From an uncultured Lachnospiraceae bacterium (lineage in GTDB: Bacteria; Bacillota; Clostridia; Lachnospirales; Lachnospiraceae), in NCBI GenBank assembly GCA_910584585.1, contig CAJUBP010000021.1, forward strand, positions 1-64,000: 64,000 nucleotides of DNA, read 5' to 3'. Under the pieces are notes generated by a model. The model did not search any database, was not told the DNA's origin, and saw nothing but the letters and a program-made list of their open reading frames with translations. This document shows, one piece after another, positions 44,509 through 53,411 of this stretch (position 1 is the first letter of the stretch; the number at the start of each line of letters is the position of its first letter). A program made the translations under genes and the position numbers.

Positions 44509-45123
44509 TTAAGCTTCTGTTTCAGTTTCTGCTTTCTTAACGCCTGCCCAGTCGTCGAATTTGTCCATAACGGCCTGGTATGTTCTCTGGGAAATATCCG
44601 GTAATTTGGAACCCCATGCGCCGGTGGCAGCTTTGAAGCCCTTTTCAAAAGCAGCGCGCATTTCCTCTGCCTTGGAAGAGTCTCCGCCGGTCAAAGCCTT
44701 GGCAAATTCAAGGATACGATCGGAAGTCTGCTCTACGCCCCAGTATCCGTCGTCAGCGATATCAGCCTGGGCCTGTGCTTTCACATCAGCGCTTACGGTA
44801 AACTTACCGCTGGCAAGGAATTTCCACATATCGTCAGCCTGGCCGATTTTCTTACCCTGGCTGGTCATCATCTTCTCTACCAGGCTTCTCATCTGGGAAG
44901 TTCTGGCTTCTGCGTCTTTCTTCAGACGGGCTACAATTTCATCTTTGGAATAGATGCCCTTGGTGGAAGAGCTGGAAGAAGTGCCCTTCTCATATACAAC
45001 GCCTTTGTTCTCGGCGGCGTTCTTGGAAGTATCTGTCTTCTCAGCAGCCTGTGTGTTCTGCTGAACAGAAGTACTGTTATAAACGGCAGAGCTGTTTACA
45101 TTATTTACGCTGTTTACGCTCAT
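44509..45123 (-). CDS. Conserved hypothetical protein, possibly motility-linked
   Basis: The protein has 204 residues from ATG 45123 (MSVNSVNNVNSS), with AAGGAGG upstream; an earlier ATG gives an unlikely extension. A low-complexity Ser/Thr/Asn N-terminus (1-65) precedes a helical C-terminal domain with GYWGVEQTSDRILEFAKALTGGD, AFEKGFKAATGAWGSKLPDIS and TYQAVMDKFDDW. I recall this C-terminal pattern as widespread in motile Bacillota, without a proven function. No signal peptide. A sigma-D-like promoter may precede it. Confidence 0.65.
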   Translation of the reverse strand: MSVNSVNNVNSSAVYNSTSVQQNTQAAEKTDTSKNAAENKGVVYEKGTSSSSSTKGIYSKDEIVARLKKDAEARTSQMRSLVEKMMTSQGKKIGQADDMWKFLASGKFTVSADVKAQAQADIADDGYWGVEQTSDRILEFAKALTGGDSSKAEEMRAAFEKGFKAATGAWGSKLPDISQRTYQAVMDKFDDWAGVKKAETETEA

Positions 45124-45193
45124 AGTATTGTCCCTCCTTGGCAAAAATGATTTGGTTGTCCGTAACCTGATGATAGTGTTACTCTTATCAATT

Positions 45194-45220
45194 ATATCGG
45201 AAGATGCAGGAAATAATTAA
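45194..45220 (-). promoter_or_regulatory. Possible sigma-D (motility) promoter
   Basis: Reverse strand TTAA (45220-45217), 16 bases, CCGATAT (45200-45194). It resembles the sigma-D consensus TAAA-N(14-16)-GCCGATAT but has a weak -35 part. Confidence 0.35.
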
Positions 45221-45233
45221 CACTTTCCCGGTA

Positions 45234-47006
45234 TTATTTTGCATTCTGCACCTGCCGGATCAAGTCATAATTGCTGTCTTTGGCTTCCACAAATCCGGTC
45301 ACCGGAGTGGCAATGCCGGAGAAATCTTTGAAATTTACAAAAGCGTTCTGAATCTGGCGGATGCGTTCCGGATCCATACTCCGGCCAAAAGCGATGGCGT
45401 CTTTCTGGATATTGCCGGTAGTGGAAATAATACGGATGCCGGACATATCCGTTCCGGCGGCCTGAGCCTTGTCGTATGCCTCGTTGTAAGTGGCGCCGGC
45501 GTCAAATTCACCGTTAATGACGCCCTGGATGACCTGATCGTGGCTTCCGGCAAAGGCGACATGCAAGAAGATGGATTCCGGATCAAGGCCGGCTTCTTTG
45601 ATGCTGTGCTTTGCGTACAGATAGCCGGAGGCGCTGTTTTTGTCCACATAGGCAAAGGTTCTGCCAGGAAGATCCGCTAAAGTTTCGATTCCGGAATCCT
45701 TTCTGGTAATAATGTAGCCATTGTAGTAATCCTTGCCGTTGATCAGCGGAGTGGCCACCGGAATCAGCGGAGTCATTTCGGCGGCGGTGATATAGGCGAA
45801 AGGAGAGAACCAGCCGCCGTCTATGTTGCCTTCCCGGATCTGCTCGCCCAGAGCATTGTAATCTTTGACAATAATAATCTTTGCCTTCAGCCCCAGACTG
45901 TCAAAAATGCGGGCCAGCACCGGCTGATACATATTTTTGATATCATTGGGGGAGGTGAAGGGATTGATGCCGATTACGATATCATTTTCTCCCTTGACAG
46001 CGCACATGCTGTACTGAAGCTTCTCGCACATGGAACTGATGCTGTCGCAGCAGGAAAACAGAGTGTCCGTTTTTTTCTGATGCTGGGCAATCATGTCAAT
46101 GGAATCCTGAGTCTGGCCTGCGGAAGTGGAAATGGTGTCAGTCAGCAGGCTCAAAGCCTCTCTCACATCGGAAGAAACCTCCACATTTGTCTGGGAAACT
46201 GCGGTGAGGTTCCCCATATTTTTCTTGATATCCGTAAGAGACTCATGGGTTCCCGCCAGAATTTGAACCGTGCTTTCCACAAACCCGCTGAGTTTTTCAA
46301 TGGATTCTTCAGAATGTTTGGTGGATTCATGGCTGCTGTGAATATTTTCCTCTAATTCTTTCACGATATCTTCAATTTCATTGATAAAAGAATCTGTCTC
46401 ATCGGAGAGCTTGCCTACTTCACCGGCCACAATGGCAAAAGCCTTGCCTGCTTCCCCTGCATGGGCGGCAGTGATAGAGGCGTTTAACGAAAGCAGCGTG
46501 GTCTCTTCGGAGATATTCTTGATATATTCTACAATCTTGTGAATACTCTGGGAAGATTCCAGCAGTTTCAGATTCGTTTCCTGGGTAATGCGCAGGGTTT
46601 CTGTCAGATCATGAAGCATGTGATAGGTTTCTTGGATGGTTTCGTTTTTCTCGGTAATATTTCTTAAAACAGTGTCAGCTTGTTCTTCCACCAACTGAAT
46701 GTGCTCGTTCATTGTCTCGCTGTTGCTGTTGACCTGCTGAATTTTTTCTTCCACGAAGGCGGCCTGCTCCAGATTCTCAGCGGAAGAATTGGCAATCATC
46801 TGATTGTGGTTCACCAGGGTGGAAAAAGCTTCTTTGTTCTGTTTGGCAATCCACAGCAGATGCTCGGTGTCAAAGCCGAGGGTTTCCATCATATCGCTGA
46901 TTTCCGAAAGAATCTGCTCATGTTCTCCCCTGGGACGGGAATTATTTTCAGAATCAGAGGAAACGGACGCGGTCTGGTTCGGTTTGGAGAAAAAATTTTT
47001 AAACAT
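45234..47006 (-). CDS. Soluble chemoreceptor-like protein fused to a PhnD-type binding domain
   Basis: The protein has 590 residues from ATG 47006 (MFKNFF), nine bases after AAAGGA. There is no signal peptide or membrane helix. Residues about 35-330 are helical, with the conserved tip of methyl-accepting chemotaxis proteins in a divergent form (SEETTLLSLNASITAAHAGEAGKAFAIVAGEVGKL). Residues about 340-590 match the periplasmic phosphonate/phosphate binding protein PhnD: IVIGINPFTSPNDIKNMYQPVLARIFDSLG, WFSPFAYITAAEM, LADLPGRTFAYVDKNSASGYLY, GVINGEFDAGATYNEAYD. A ligand-binding domain that is usually outside the cell is thus attached to a cytoplasmic signalling helix. It may sense an internal phosphonate-like or other small ligand for the chemotaxis kinase; this is inference. 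Confidence 0.85.
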   Translation of the reverse strand: MFKNFFSKPNQTASVSSDSENNSRPRGEHEQILSEISDMMETLGFDTEHLLWIAKQNKEAFSTLVNHNQMIANSSAENLEQAAFVEEKIQQVNSNSETMNEHIQLVEEQADTVLRNITEKNETIQETYHMLHDLTETLRITQETNLKLLESSQSIHKIVEYIKNISEETTLLSLNASITAAHAGEAGKAFAIVAGEVGKLSDETDSFINEIEDIVKELEENIHSSHESTKHSEESIEKLSGFVESTVQILAGTHESLTDIKKNMGNLTAVSQTNVEVSSDVREALSLLTDTISTSAGQTQDSIDMIAQHQKKTDTLFSCCDSISSMCEKLQYSMCAVKGENDIVIGINPFTSPNDIKNMYQPVLARIFDSLGLKAKIIIVKDYNALGEQIREGNIDGGWFSPFAYITAAEMTPLIPVATPLINGKDYYNGYIITRKDSGIETLADLPGRTFAYVDKNSASGYLYAKHSIKEAGLDPESIFLHVAFAGSHDQVIQGVINGEFDAGATYNEAYDKAQAAGTDMSGIRIISTTGNIQKDAIAFGRSMDPERIRQIQNAFVNFKDFSGIATPVTGFVEAKDSNYDLIRQVQNAK

Positions 47007-47192
47007 ATGGTTCATTCCTTTCATCAGGGGCATGAAAAAGTTGATATATCAAGTCCAGTATAGCAGGAAGCAAAATCCCATGCAAGACAACATATAGTAA
47101 AAAATGTCAAAATGCGCCTGAAATATTGACTTTTTATGGAAAAAATGGTTAACTGTTAAGTAAGAATGTATACAAAATACAGGAGAAATGAG

Positions 47193-48101
47193 ATGTTGGA
47201 ATTAAGATTAAAGGCCCTTGCGAAGATCAATCTGGGACTGGATGTCCTAAGGCGCAGGGAGGATGGTTATCATGAAGTGCGGATGATTATGCAGACCGTA
47301 GGACTCTACGACAGAATCATTTTGAAAAAGACCAGGAAGCCGGGGATTCGGGTTAAGACGAATTTGTATTATCTTCCGGAGAATGAGAACAATCTGGTGT
47401 ATCAGGCCGCAAAGCTTCTGATAGACGAGTTTGAGATTAAAAGCGGCGTGTTCATTGATCTGCAGAAATTTATTCCGGTAGCTGCCGGCATGGCGGGAGG
47501 CAGTTCCGACGCAGCGGCGGTGTTGTTTGGAATGAACCGGATGTTTTCTCTGAGGCTTTCCAAAGAAGAACTGATGAAGCGGGGAGTGAAAATTGGCGCG
47601 GACGTGCCCTACTGCATTCTGCGGGGAACGGCCCTGGCGGAAGGAATCGGGGAGCAGTTATTGCCCCTGCAGCCCATGCCCAGGTGTAAAGTATTGATTG
47701 CCAAGCCTCCCATCAGCGTATCCACAAAATTTGTATATGAGAACCTGAAACTGGATGAGGATACCCTGCATCCCGATATTGACGGCCTGATTGAGCGCAT
47801 CAATGCCGGAGATTTGAGGGGCGCCGCAGCCCGTATGGGCAATGTGCTGGAAAGCGTAACCATTCCCAATTATCCGGTGATTGCCCAGATTAGAGAGGAA
47901 ATGATAAAAGGCGGGGCGCTGAACGCCATGATGAGCGGGAGCGGTCCCACGGTGTTCGGGCTGTTTGAAGAGGACAGGCTGGCCCAGCAGGCATATCAGA
48001 AGCTGCGCAGAGGAGATTTGGCGAAACAGGTATATCTGACAGATATTTATAATAATGCAGGTAAAGTGAGTATGAAAAATAAAAAGCGAGGTAGAACATG
48101 A
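47193..48101 (+). CDS. ispE: 4-diphosphocytidyl-2-C-methyl-D-erythritol kinase
   Basis: The protein has 302 residues from ATG 47193, seven bases after AGGAG; nearer and earlier ATGs are not in place. GHMP kinase signatures are LKALAKINLGLDVLRRREDGYHEV, the ATP loop PVAAGMAGGSSDAAAVL and MMSGSGPTVFGLF. It phosphorylates CDP-methylerythritol in the non-mevalonate isoprenoid pathway. The GntR-type gene overlaps its stop codon by four bases. Confidence 0.95.
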   Translation: MLELRLKALAKINLGLDVLRRREDGYHEVRMIMQTVGLYDRIILKKTRKPGIRVKTNLYYLPENENNLVYQAAKLLIDEFEIKSGVFIDLQKFIPVAAGMAGGSSDAAAVLFGMNRMFSLRLSKEELMKRGVKIGADVPYCILRGTALAEGIGEQLLPLQPMPRCKVLIAKPPISVSTKFVYENLKLDEDTLHPDIDGLIERINAGDLRGAAARMGNVLESVTIPNYPVIAQIREEMIKGGALNAMMSGSGPTVFGLFEEDRLAQQAYQKLRRGDLAKQVYLTDIYNNAGKVSMKNKKRGRT

Positions 48102-48772
48102 CGGACAAGCTGGAATTAAATACAAATGCATATCTTCCCCTGCGGGACGTTGTCTTCCATACCCTGCGGGAAGCGATTTTAAAAGGAGAACTCAAACCTG
48201 GAGAACGTCTGATGGAGCTGCAGCTCGCGTCGAAGCTGGGGGTAAGCCGCACTCCCATCCGCGAAGCCATCCGCATGCTGGAATTAGAAGGGCTGGCGGT
48301 GACAATGCCCAGAAAAGGGGCGGAGGTGGCCAGAATGACGGAAAAGGACATGGAGGACGTACTTAAGATACGAAAGGCGCTGGATGAGCTGGCGGTGGGG
48401 CTGGCCTGTGACAATATGACGGAAGAAGAGCTGAAACAGCTGTATGTGGCTCTGAAAAATTTTGAAGAAAGCACCAGAAGCGGCGATGTGAAGCAGATTG
48501 CCCAGGCCGATGTGGAATTTCACGATTCCATCTATCAGGCCGCGGATAATCCTAAGCTGGTAACTATGCTGAATAATCTGCGGGAGCAGATGTACCGTTA
48601 CCGGGTGGAATATCTGAAGAACGAGAGCATTTACCCAAGGCTCATTGAGGAGCATCAGGGGATTTATGACGGGCTGAAGCGAAAGGATAAGGAAACAGTG
48701 GTGGAAATTGTGAGCCATCATGTGGAAAATCAGGAGATTGTGGTGAAAAACATCATCCAGGAACAGGAATAG
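48098..48772 (+). CDS. GntR family regulator, FadR subfamily (FCD domain)
   Basis: The protein has 224 residues. Winged helix-turn-helix at about 12-75 (LREAILKGELKPGERLMELQLASKLGVSRTPIREAIRMLELEGLAV) and an all-helical FCD ligand-binding domain at 85-215 (DVLKIRKALDELAVGLAC, with Asp and His metal positions in DVEFHDSIYQAADNPKL and HQGIYDGL). FCD regulators bind small organic acids, often with a metal ion. Start overlaps the ispE stop (ATGA), an arrangement that makes co-expression likely; the regulated genes are not evident. Confidence 0.9.
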   Translation: MTDKLELNTNAYLPLRDVVFHTLREAILKGELKPGERLMELQLASKLGVSRTPIREAIRMLELEGLAVTMPRKGAEVARMTEKDMEDVLKIRKALDELAVGLACDNMTEEELKQLYVALKNFEESTRSGDVKQIAQADVEFHDSIYQAADNPKLVTMLNNLREQMYRYRVEYLKNESIYPRLIEEHQGIYDGLKRKDKETVVEIVSHHVENQEIVVKNIIQEQE

Positions 48773-48775
48773 CAG

Positions 48776-48880
48776 TCCGGGAAAAATGATTCAGAAACAG
48801 GAATCAACGGACAGGCCGTCAGCGAAAAGCGATTCAGAAATGGTTGTCCGGGAAAAATGATTCAGAAACAGGAATAAAAA
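48776..48880 (+). repeat. Spaced direct repeat downstream of the GntR gene
   Basis: TCCGGGAAAAATGATTCAGA then AACAGGAAT occurs at about 48776 and again at about 48849. The first also follows a similar stretch in the gene end (CAGGAACAGGAATAGCAG). No coding function. Confidence 0.65.
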
Positions 48881-48914
48881 GGAAAATTCGGGAAAAAATA
48901 ATGATAAATGTAAG

Positions 48915-48948
48915 AAAAGGATAGGCAAAAACTGCTTATCCTTTTTTT
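48915..48948 (+). terminator. Terminator after the ispE-GntR operon
   Basis: AAAAGGATAGGCA pairs with TGCTTATCCTTTT and runs into seven T. Confidence 0.85.
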
Positions 48949-48952
48949 GCGG

Positions 48953-49050
48953 GATTCTCAGGCAGAGAGTCCCGCTGCAGGAAAGCAGGGAATTCAGGCA
49001 GAGAATCCTGCTGCAGGAAGGCAGGGAACTCAGGCAGAGAGACCGGCTGC
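48953..49050 (+). repeat. 36-bp tandem repeat, almost three units, before the germination operon
   Basis: Units begin at about 48953, 48989 and 49025 (TCAGGCAGAGAGTCCCGCTG, TCAGGCAGAGAATCCTGCTG, TCAGGCAGAGAGACCGGCTG). An open frame over them would read QAESPAAGKQG-like units and joins nothing useful. It lies in the 5' region of the spore germination genes, where it may affect expression. Confidence 0.8.
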
Positions 49051-49068
49051 ATGGAAAAGGAGAAAACT

Positions 49069-50571
49069 ATGGCGGTTCAAATTACTTCGGATCTGCAGGA
49101 AAATATCAGCCAGTTTGAAGAGCTTTTTTCCGATTGCGCAGACATCAAAAAGAGAAAAGTGAAAGTAGGGCAGAACCTGGAAAAAGAGTGTTACATTGCC
49201 TATATTGAGGTAGCTGTCAGCAGTACGGAATGGAAGGATTCGGCGGTTGGCAAAATCCTGCAGACGCTGCGGGAGCTGCCGGAAGAAAAACTGGTGTCTT
49301 ATGTGGAGCAGAATGTGGAGGATATCTCAGATTCCCAGCCTTTTGCCACGATAGAAGACGCGGCCCAGGGAATGCTCACTGGAGATGTGCTTTTTTTCCT
49401 GGAGGGATACGACAAGGCCCTTAAGATTCCGGACAAAGGCTATCCGGGCCGGGGCGTCTATGAGACAGAATCGGAGAAGGTGATCCGGGGGTCCAATGAA
49501 GGATTTTCGGAGTCCATCAAATTGAATACTGCGCTGATCCGAAAACGTCTTCGCAGTCCCCATGTGAAGGTGAAGGAGAGTTTTGCCGGAAAACGGACCC
49601 ATACCAATGTGGATTTGGTCTATATGAAAGATTTGATTCATCCGGGGATGTTAGAAGAGATCGAGAAGCGTCTGGGCGAGTTCGAGATTGACGGCGCCCT
49701 GGACAGCGGGATTATTGAGCAATTGACGGAAAAAAGGACCTATTCCCCTTTTCCTCAGTTTCAGACCACTCAGCGGCCGGATCGGGCGGCAATGGCGATT
49801 CTGGAGGGAAGAATTGTGCTGCTGTCGGATAATTCTCCGGTGGCCCTGATTCTGCCGGCCACTTACAATACCTTTATCCAGACCAGCGATGACTACTACA
49901 GCCGGTGGGAGATTGCCTCTTTTACGAGGATGCTCCGGTATCTGGCGTCTTTTCTGGCCATGACCTTTCCGGGGCTGTACCTGGCCGTGACCAACTTCCA
50001 TACCCAGATTCTGCCCACGGATCTGCTGCTGTCTCTGGCGGCGGCCAGACAAGGGGTTCCCTTTCCGGCAGTGGTGGAGATTATTCTGATGGAAGTGGCT
50101 TTTGAGCTGCTGCGGGAAGCCGGCGTCAGGCTTCCGGGAGCCAACGGGAATACCATAGGAATTGTAGGCGGCCTGATTATCGGCCAGGCGGCGGTGGACG
50201 CGAATATTGTCAGCCCCATTGTGGTGATTGTGGTGGCTTTAACGGCCCTTTGTTCTTTTGCGGTGCCCAATGAAGAGTTCGCCACGGCCTTCCGTATTTT
50301 GAAATTTTTGTTTATTTTCCTCTGCGGGTATCTGGGGTTTTTCGGTTTTCTGGTGGGGACGCTGGGAATTCTGATTCATCTGTCTCATTTGGAAAGCTTT
50401 GGGATTCCCTATCTCTCGCCTTTTGTGGGGGCGGATTTGAACGGATATCGGGATGAGCGGGACACATTTCTGCGGCTTCCTCTGGGGCTTCTGAGAAAAC
50501 GGCCCATCTATACCAGAGAGGGCGCGCGCACCAGATTGAGATTTAAGCGGCAGGATAAGGGGAAATCATAA
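49069..50571 (+). CDS. Spore germination protein, GerA family A subunit
   Basis: The protein has 500 residues from ATG 49069 (AAAAGGAG six bases before). A large cytoplasmic N-terminal part (about 1-240) with NVEDISDSQPFATIEDAAQGMLTGDVLFFLEG and GSNEGFSESIKLNTALIRKR, then about five membrane helices (270-440, LPTDLLLSLAAARQGVPFPAVVEIILMEVAFELLREAGVRLPG). This matches GerAA/GerKA/SpoVAF-type proteins. With the B and C subunits it would form the receptor/channel in the inner spore membrane that reacts to nutrient germinants. First gene of a three-gene operon in the usual A-B-C order. Confidence 0.93.
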   Translation: MAVQITSDLQENISQFEELFSDCADIKKRKVKVGQNLEKECYIAYIEVAVSSTEWKDSAVGKILQTLRELPEEKLVSYVEQNVEDISDSQPFATIEDAAQGMLTGDVLFFLEGYDKALKIPDKGYPGRGVYETESEKVIRGSNEGFSESIKLNTALIRKRLRSPHVKVKESFAGKRTHTNVDLVYMKDLIHPGMLEEIEKRLGEFEIDGALDSGIIEQLTEKRTYSPFPQFQTTQRPDRAAMAILEGRIVLLSDNSPVALILPATYNTFIQTSDDYYSRWEIASFTRMLRYLASFLAMTFPGLYLAVTNFHTQILPTDLLLSLAAARQGVPFPAVVEIILMEVAFELLREAGVRLPGANGNTIGIVGGLIIGQAAVDANIVSPIVVIVVALTALCSFAVPNEEFATAFRILKFLFIFLCGYLGFFGFLVGTLGILIHLSHLESFGIPYLSPFVGADLNGYRDERDTFLRLPLGLLRKRPIYTREGARTRLRFKRQDKGKS

Positions 50572-50585
50572 GGAGGTTCAAGGTT

Positions 50586-51704
50586 ATGTTTGCGGATAAT
50601 TGGAAAATATCGCTGCGGCAGGTAAGAAGGCTTCTGATTCTGGATATCTTCGGGTTAAGCAGCCTGATGCTTCCGGGAATCCTGTCTTCTCTGACGGGGG
50701 CGGACGGCGTATTCTGCCTGATCTTAGGAGCGGCAGGCGGCTGGGCGTTTCTATGGCTGATACGGAAAAATCTTCAGAACGCCCAGGGAGATTATTACCA
50801 TTATATGAAGGATACGGCAGGGCAGATTGCCGGGGACGCCTTTATGGTGTTTTATTATCTGTATTTTGTGACACTCTGCGGATTTGCGCTGTACCAGGCT
50901 GCCACCCTTGTGCTGACCTGGCTGCTGCCGGAGGGGTCCTATTTCTGGGTCAGCATTTTGCTGCTGCTTCTGGCGGCTTACGGAACGGTGCGGGGCATTG
51001 AGGGAAGAGCCAGGGTTTATGAAATCATTTTCTGGTTTCTGGGAATTCCGCTGCTGGTGATGCTGTTTCTCGCTTTGCGGGAAGTTCGGACGGATTACTG
51101 GGCTCCGCTGATGTATTCAAAGAGCGGAGATTTCCTGCAGGGGACCCTGGCCTGCTGGGTATTTTTGCTGCCTTTGACGGCACTGTTGTTTCTCAAGCCT
51201 TTCTGCCAAAAACCGGAGGGACTTGCCGGCTGCGGCAAATGCGCGCTTATTGAGGTTTCGGTTTTGAACCTTGCAATTTATCTGGTTCTTCTGGGGGTGT
51301 TTGGAAGGAATACGCTGGGGGTTCTGAAACGTCCGGTGATTACTTTGATGAGCATGATAAATCTGCCGGGAGGATTTTTCACCAGACAGGATGTGATTAT
51401 GACCTCTGTGTGGTTTCTGGCATTGTTCGCGTTGATGCATACCGGGGCCTTTCAGAGCACTTTGGTTTTAAAAGAATTGTTCCATGAGTCTGGAAACCGT
51501 TACAGCATGTGGATTTCACTGATTCTGGCATTTATCATCAGTATGGGATTTTTCGGAAATACATTTCTGATGGAAGTGTATGAGATTTACCAGAAATGGA
51601 TTGTGCTGCCGGGGCTGACAGGGATTTTGCTGATTCTGCTTCTGACATACCGAATCAGGCGCAGGACTGCCAGAGAAAAGGAGGGGGAAGAGAATGAACA
51701 GTGA
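50586..51704 (+). CDS. Spore germination protein, GerB family permease subunit
   Basis: The protein has 372 residues with ten hydrophobic helices, related to amino acid permeases (APC fold). ISLRQVRRLLILDIFGLSSLMLPG and GFALYQAATLVLTWLLPEGSYFWVS resemble the GerAB/GerKB proteins that bind the germinant amino acid or sugar. AAGGAGG lies upstream, 14 bases after the A subunit gene. Its end overlaps the C subunit by eleven bases. Confidence 0.92.
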   Translation: MFADNWKISLRQVRRLLILDIFGLSSLMLPGILSSLTGADGVFCLILGAAGGWAFLWLIRKNLQNAQGDYYHYMKDTAGQIAGDAFMVFYYLYFVTLCGFALYQAATLVLTWLLPEGSYFWVSILLLLLAAYGTVRGIEGRARVYEIIFWFLGIPLLVMLFLALREVRTDYWAPLMYSKSGDFLQGTLACWVFLLPLTALLFLKPFCQKPEGLAGCGKCALIEVSVLNLAIYLVLLGVFGRNTLGVLKRPVITLMSMINLPGGFFTRQDVIMTSVWFLALFALMHTGAFQSTLVLKELFHESGNRYSMWISLILAFIISMGFFGNTFLMEVYEIYQKWIVLPGLTGILLILLLTYRIRRRTAREKEGEENEQ

Positions 51705-52890
51705 GAAGTATGGAAAAAAAATGATGATGAAAGCCCAAACAGCTTTGGTTCTGGCCATTGGGATGATTCATATGTCAGGATGCGCGTCTACAGAGCTGGA
51801 GCAGCGCAGTTTTCCGCTGGCAGTGGGAATTGATTTGCAGGAGGAAGACGTTGAAGCCCTGGCCGGGGATTCCGAAACCAGCCCAGGGGAAGCCGCCGGG
51901 GAGGATGTATTCCGCCGGGAAGCGGGAAATTCGCCGGATCTGGTAGTAAGCTATGATTTTCCGGATCTTGCGCAGATTTCGGAAAAGGGGAAGACTGTGG
52001 ACACGGCTATGGGTCTGTCCTTAGAAGGCGCGGATATGTATCATGTGGAAAAATCCTATGAAAATAATACCAACCGTGTGCTGGATTATAATCACATGAA
52101 AGCAGTGGTGCTGGGGGAAAATGTTTTCTCAGATACGGTGCAGCTTCGGGGAATTCTCTCAGCCTGGGAGCAGCGGGAAGCCTCTGCCAGAAATACCAGT
52201 CTGCTGATTGGCAGCGGCTCTGCGGCGGAAATTTTAAGTCTTACGGAAGAGACGGAAGGCTCCATGGGAACCTATCTGGAGGAAATGTTAGAGAGCCAGA
52301 AGGATTTTAAGCAGAACAAGATTGCCACGGTGGGAAACCTGATGAATCAGTGGCACAACCAGGATGAGCTCCTTTTGATCCCCGTGCTGACAGGAGAGGG
52401 AAACCGGCCGGCGATTACCGGATACGCGGCAGTGTCCAACTTTAATTATCAGGGAATTCTCAGTGTAGAGGACGCCATGAAATCTTTTCTCTGCCAGAAT
52501 CTTTTGGAAAAATTCACTTGTGAGCCTTCCAGAAATCTGGCGGTGGAAATCTCAAATATCCGGGCGAAAAAGACTGTCACGATGGAGGGGAATCTGCCTC
52601 TTGTGACAGTCAGGATTACGGGAAAGGGACGGCTGAAAACAGGGCGGATCAGTTCTGTTTCCGAGCAGTATCAGCTGGAGAAAAAAATTGAAAAGCAGCT
52701 TACGGCGGATCTGGCCGAAACAGCCGGACGGCTGCAGCAGGAATACGGCATAGATCTGACGAACAGCTATATTTCCCTGGGCGGCCAAAACCGCGGCCTG
52801 TACCGGATTTACCGGGATTATCCGGACGCGTATAACCAGGAGGCGCGGCAGGCGTTTCAGGTGGAGATTGATATGCTGAACTGGGAGTAG
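51694..52890 (+). CDS. Spore germination lipoprotein, Ger(x)C family
   Basis: The protein has 398 residues. A signal peptide ends in the lipobox MSGC (Cys about 30), so the mature protein is lipid-anchored outside the inner spore membrane. Then ELEQRSFPLAVGIDL, LDYNHMKAVVLGENVFS and the C-terminal IDLTNSYISLGGQNRGLYRIYRDYPDAYNQEARQAF, typical of GerAC/GerKC. An Ala/Glu/Gly-rich insert (about 52-75) is somewhat unusual. It completes the A-B-C germinant receptor. Confidence 0.92.
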   Translation: MNSEKYGKKMMMKAQTALVLAIGMIHMSGCASTELEQRSFPLAVGIDLQEEDVEALAGDSETSPGEAAGEDVFRREAGNSPDLVVSYDFPDLAQISEKGKTVDTAMGLSLEGADMYHVEKSYENNTNRVLDYNHMKAVVLGENVFSDTVQLRGILSAWEQREASARNTSLLIGSGSAAEILSLTEETEGSMGTYLEEMLESQKDFKQNKIATVGNLMNQWHNQDELLLIPVLTGEGNRPAITGYAAVSNFNYQGILSVEDAMKSFLCQNLLEKFTCEPSRNLAVEISNIRAKKTVTMEGNLPLVTVRITGKGRLKTGRISSVSEQYQLEKKIEKQLTADLAETAGRLQQEYGIDLTNSYISLGGQNRGLYRIYRDYPDAYNQEARQAFQVEIDMLNWE

Positions 52891-53052
52891 GGATGGGGCG
52901 GATTGACGGCTTTGTTCTTTATGCGCAAGAGTTGGCTGCGGCGAAAAATTGCAGCCATATCTTGCGGAACACCTGTCATTTTCCGGCGCTTTCTGTTTAG
53001 AGATTGCGTTTGGATGCGGTACATAAAAAATAGAAAACATGTTAAAAACCTG

Positions 53053-53081
53053 TTGACTTCATTGCATGAAATGGATATAAT
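53053..53081 (+). promoter_or_regulatory. Promoter of the toxin-antitoxin pair
   Basis: TTGACT (53053-53058), 17 bases, TATAAT (53076-53081). The start codon is 43 bases further on. The 160 bases before the promoter hold nothing I recognise. Confidence 0.75.
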
Positions 53082-53123
53082 ATGGGTAGAATATTACTAT
53101 TGTTGATTTGAGGAGGTGTCGCT

Positions 53124-53411
53124 ATGAATATTCGCCCATCAGCAGCAATCAGGCAGAATTACAATGAGATTGCCGAGCAGTGCAGAAAGACCGCAGAGCC
53201 AGTTTTCCTTACCAAGAACGGCGAGGGGGATTTGGTGGTTATGGATATTGGGACTTATAATCGCAGGGAAAAAATGCTTAAGCTCCGTGAGGAACTTTTA
53301 GCGGTTGAGGAAGACAGGATGCGTGGCAGCAAAGGCTATTCTGTCGATGAAGTAGCTGCAATGATGCGAAATGCAATCAAGGAGGCGGCAGGTCATGGAA
53401 CAGCAGAATAG
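53124..53411 (+). CDS. Phd/YefM-type antitoxin
   Basis: The protein has 95 residues. N-terminal DNA-binding domain RPSAAIRQNYNEIAEQCRKTAEPVFLTKNGEGDLVVMDIGTY is typical of Phd/YefM antitoxins. The C-terminal half (GYSVDEVAAMMRNAIKEA) is the toxin-binding tail. GAGGAGG lies ten bases before the ATG. It should bind and silence the RelE/ParE-type toxin and repress the shared promoter. Confidence 0.9.
   Translation: MNIRPSAAIRQNYNEIAEQCRKTAEPVFLTKNGEGDLVVMDIGTYNRREKMLKLREELLAVEEDRMRGSKGYSVDEVAAMMRNAIKEAAGHGTAE

Noticed and set aside
48947..49162. 72-residue frame with QAE(S/N/R)PAAGKQG-like repeats
   Set aside because: It overlaps the first germination gene out of frame and has no ribosome binding site; the repeat is treated as non-coding.
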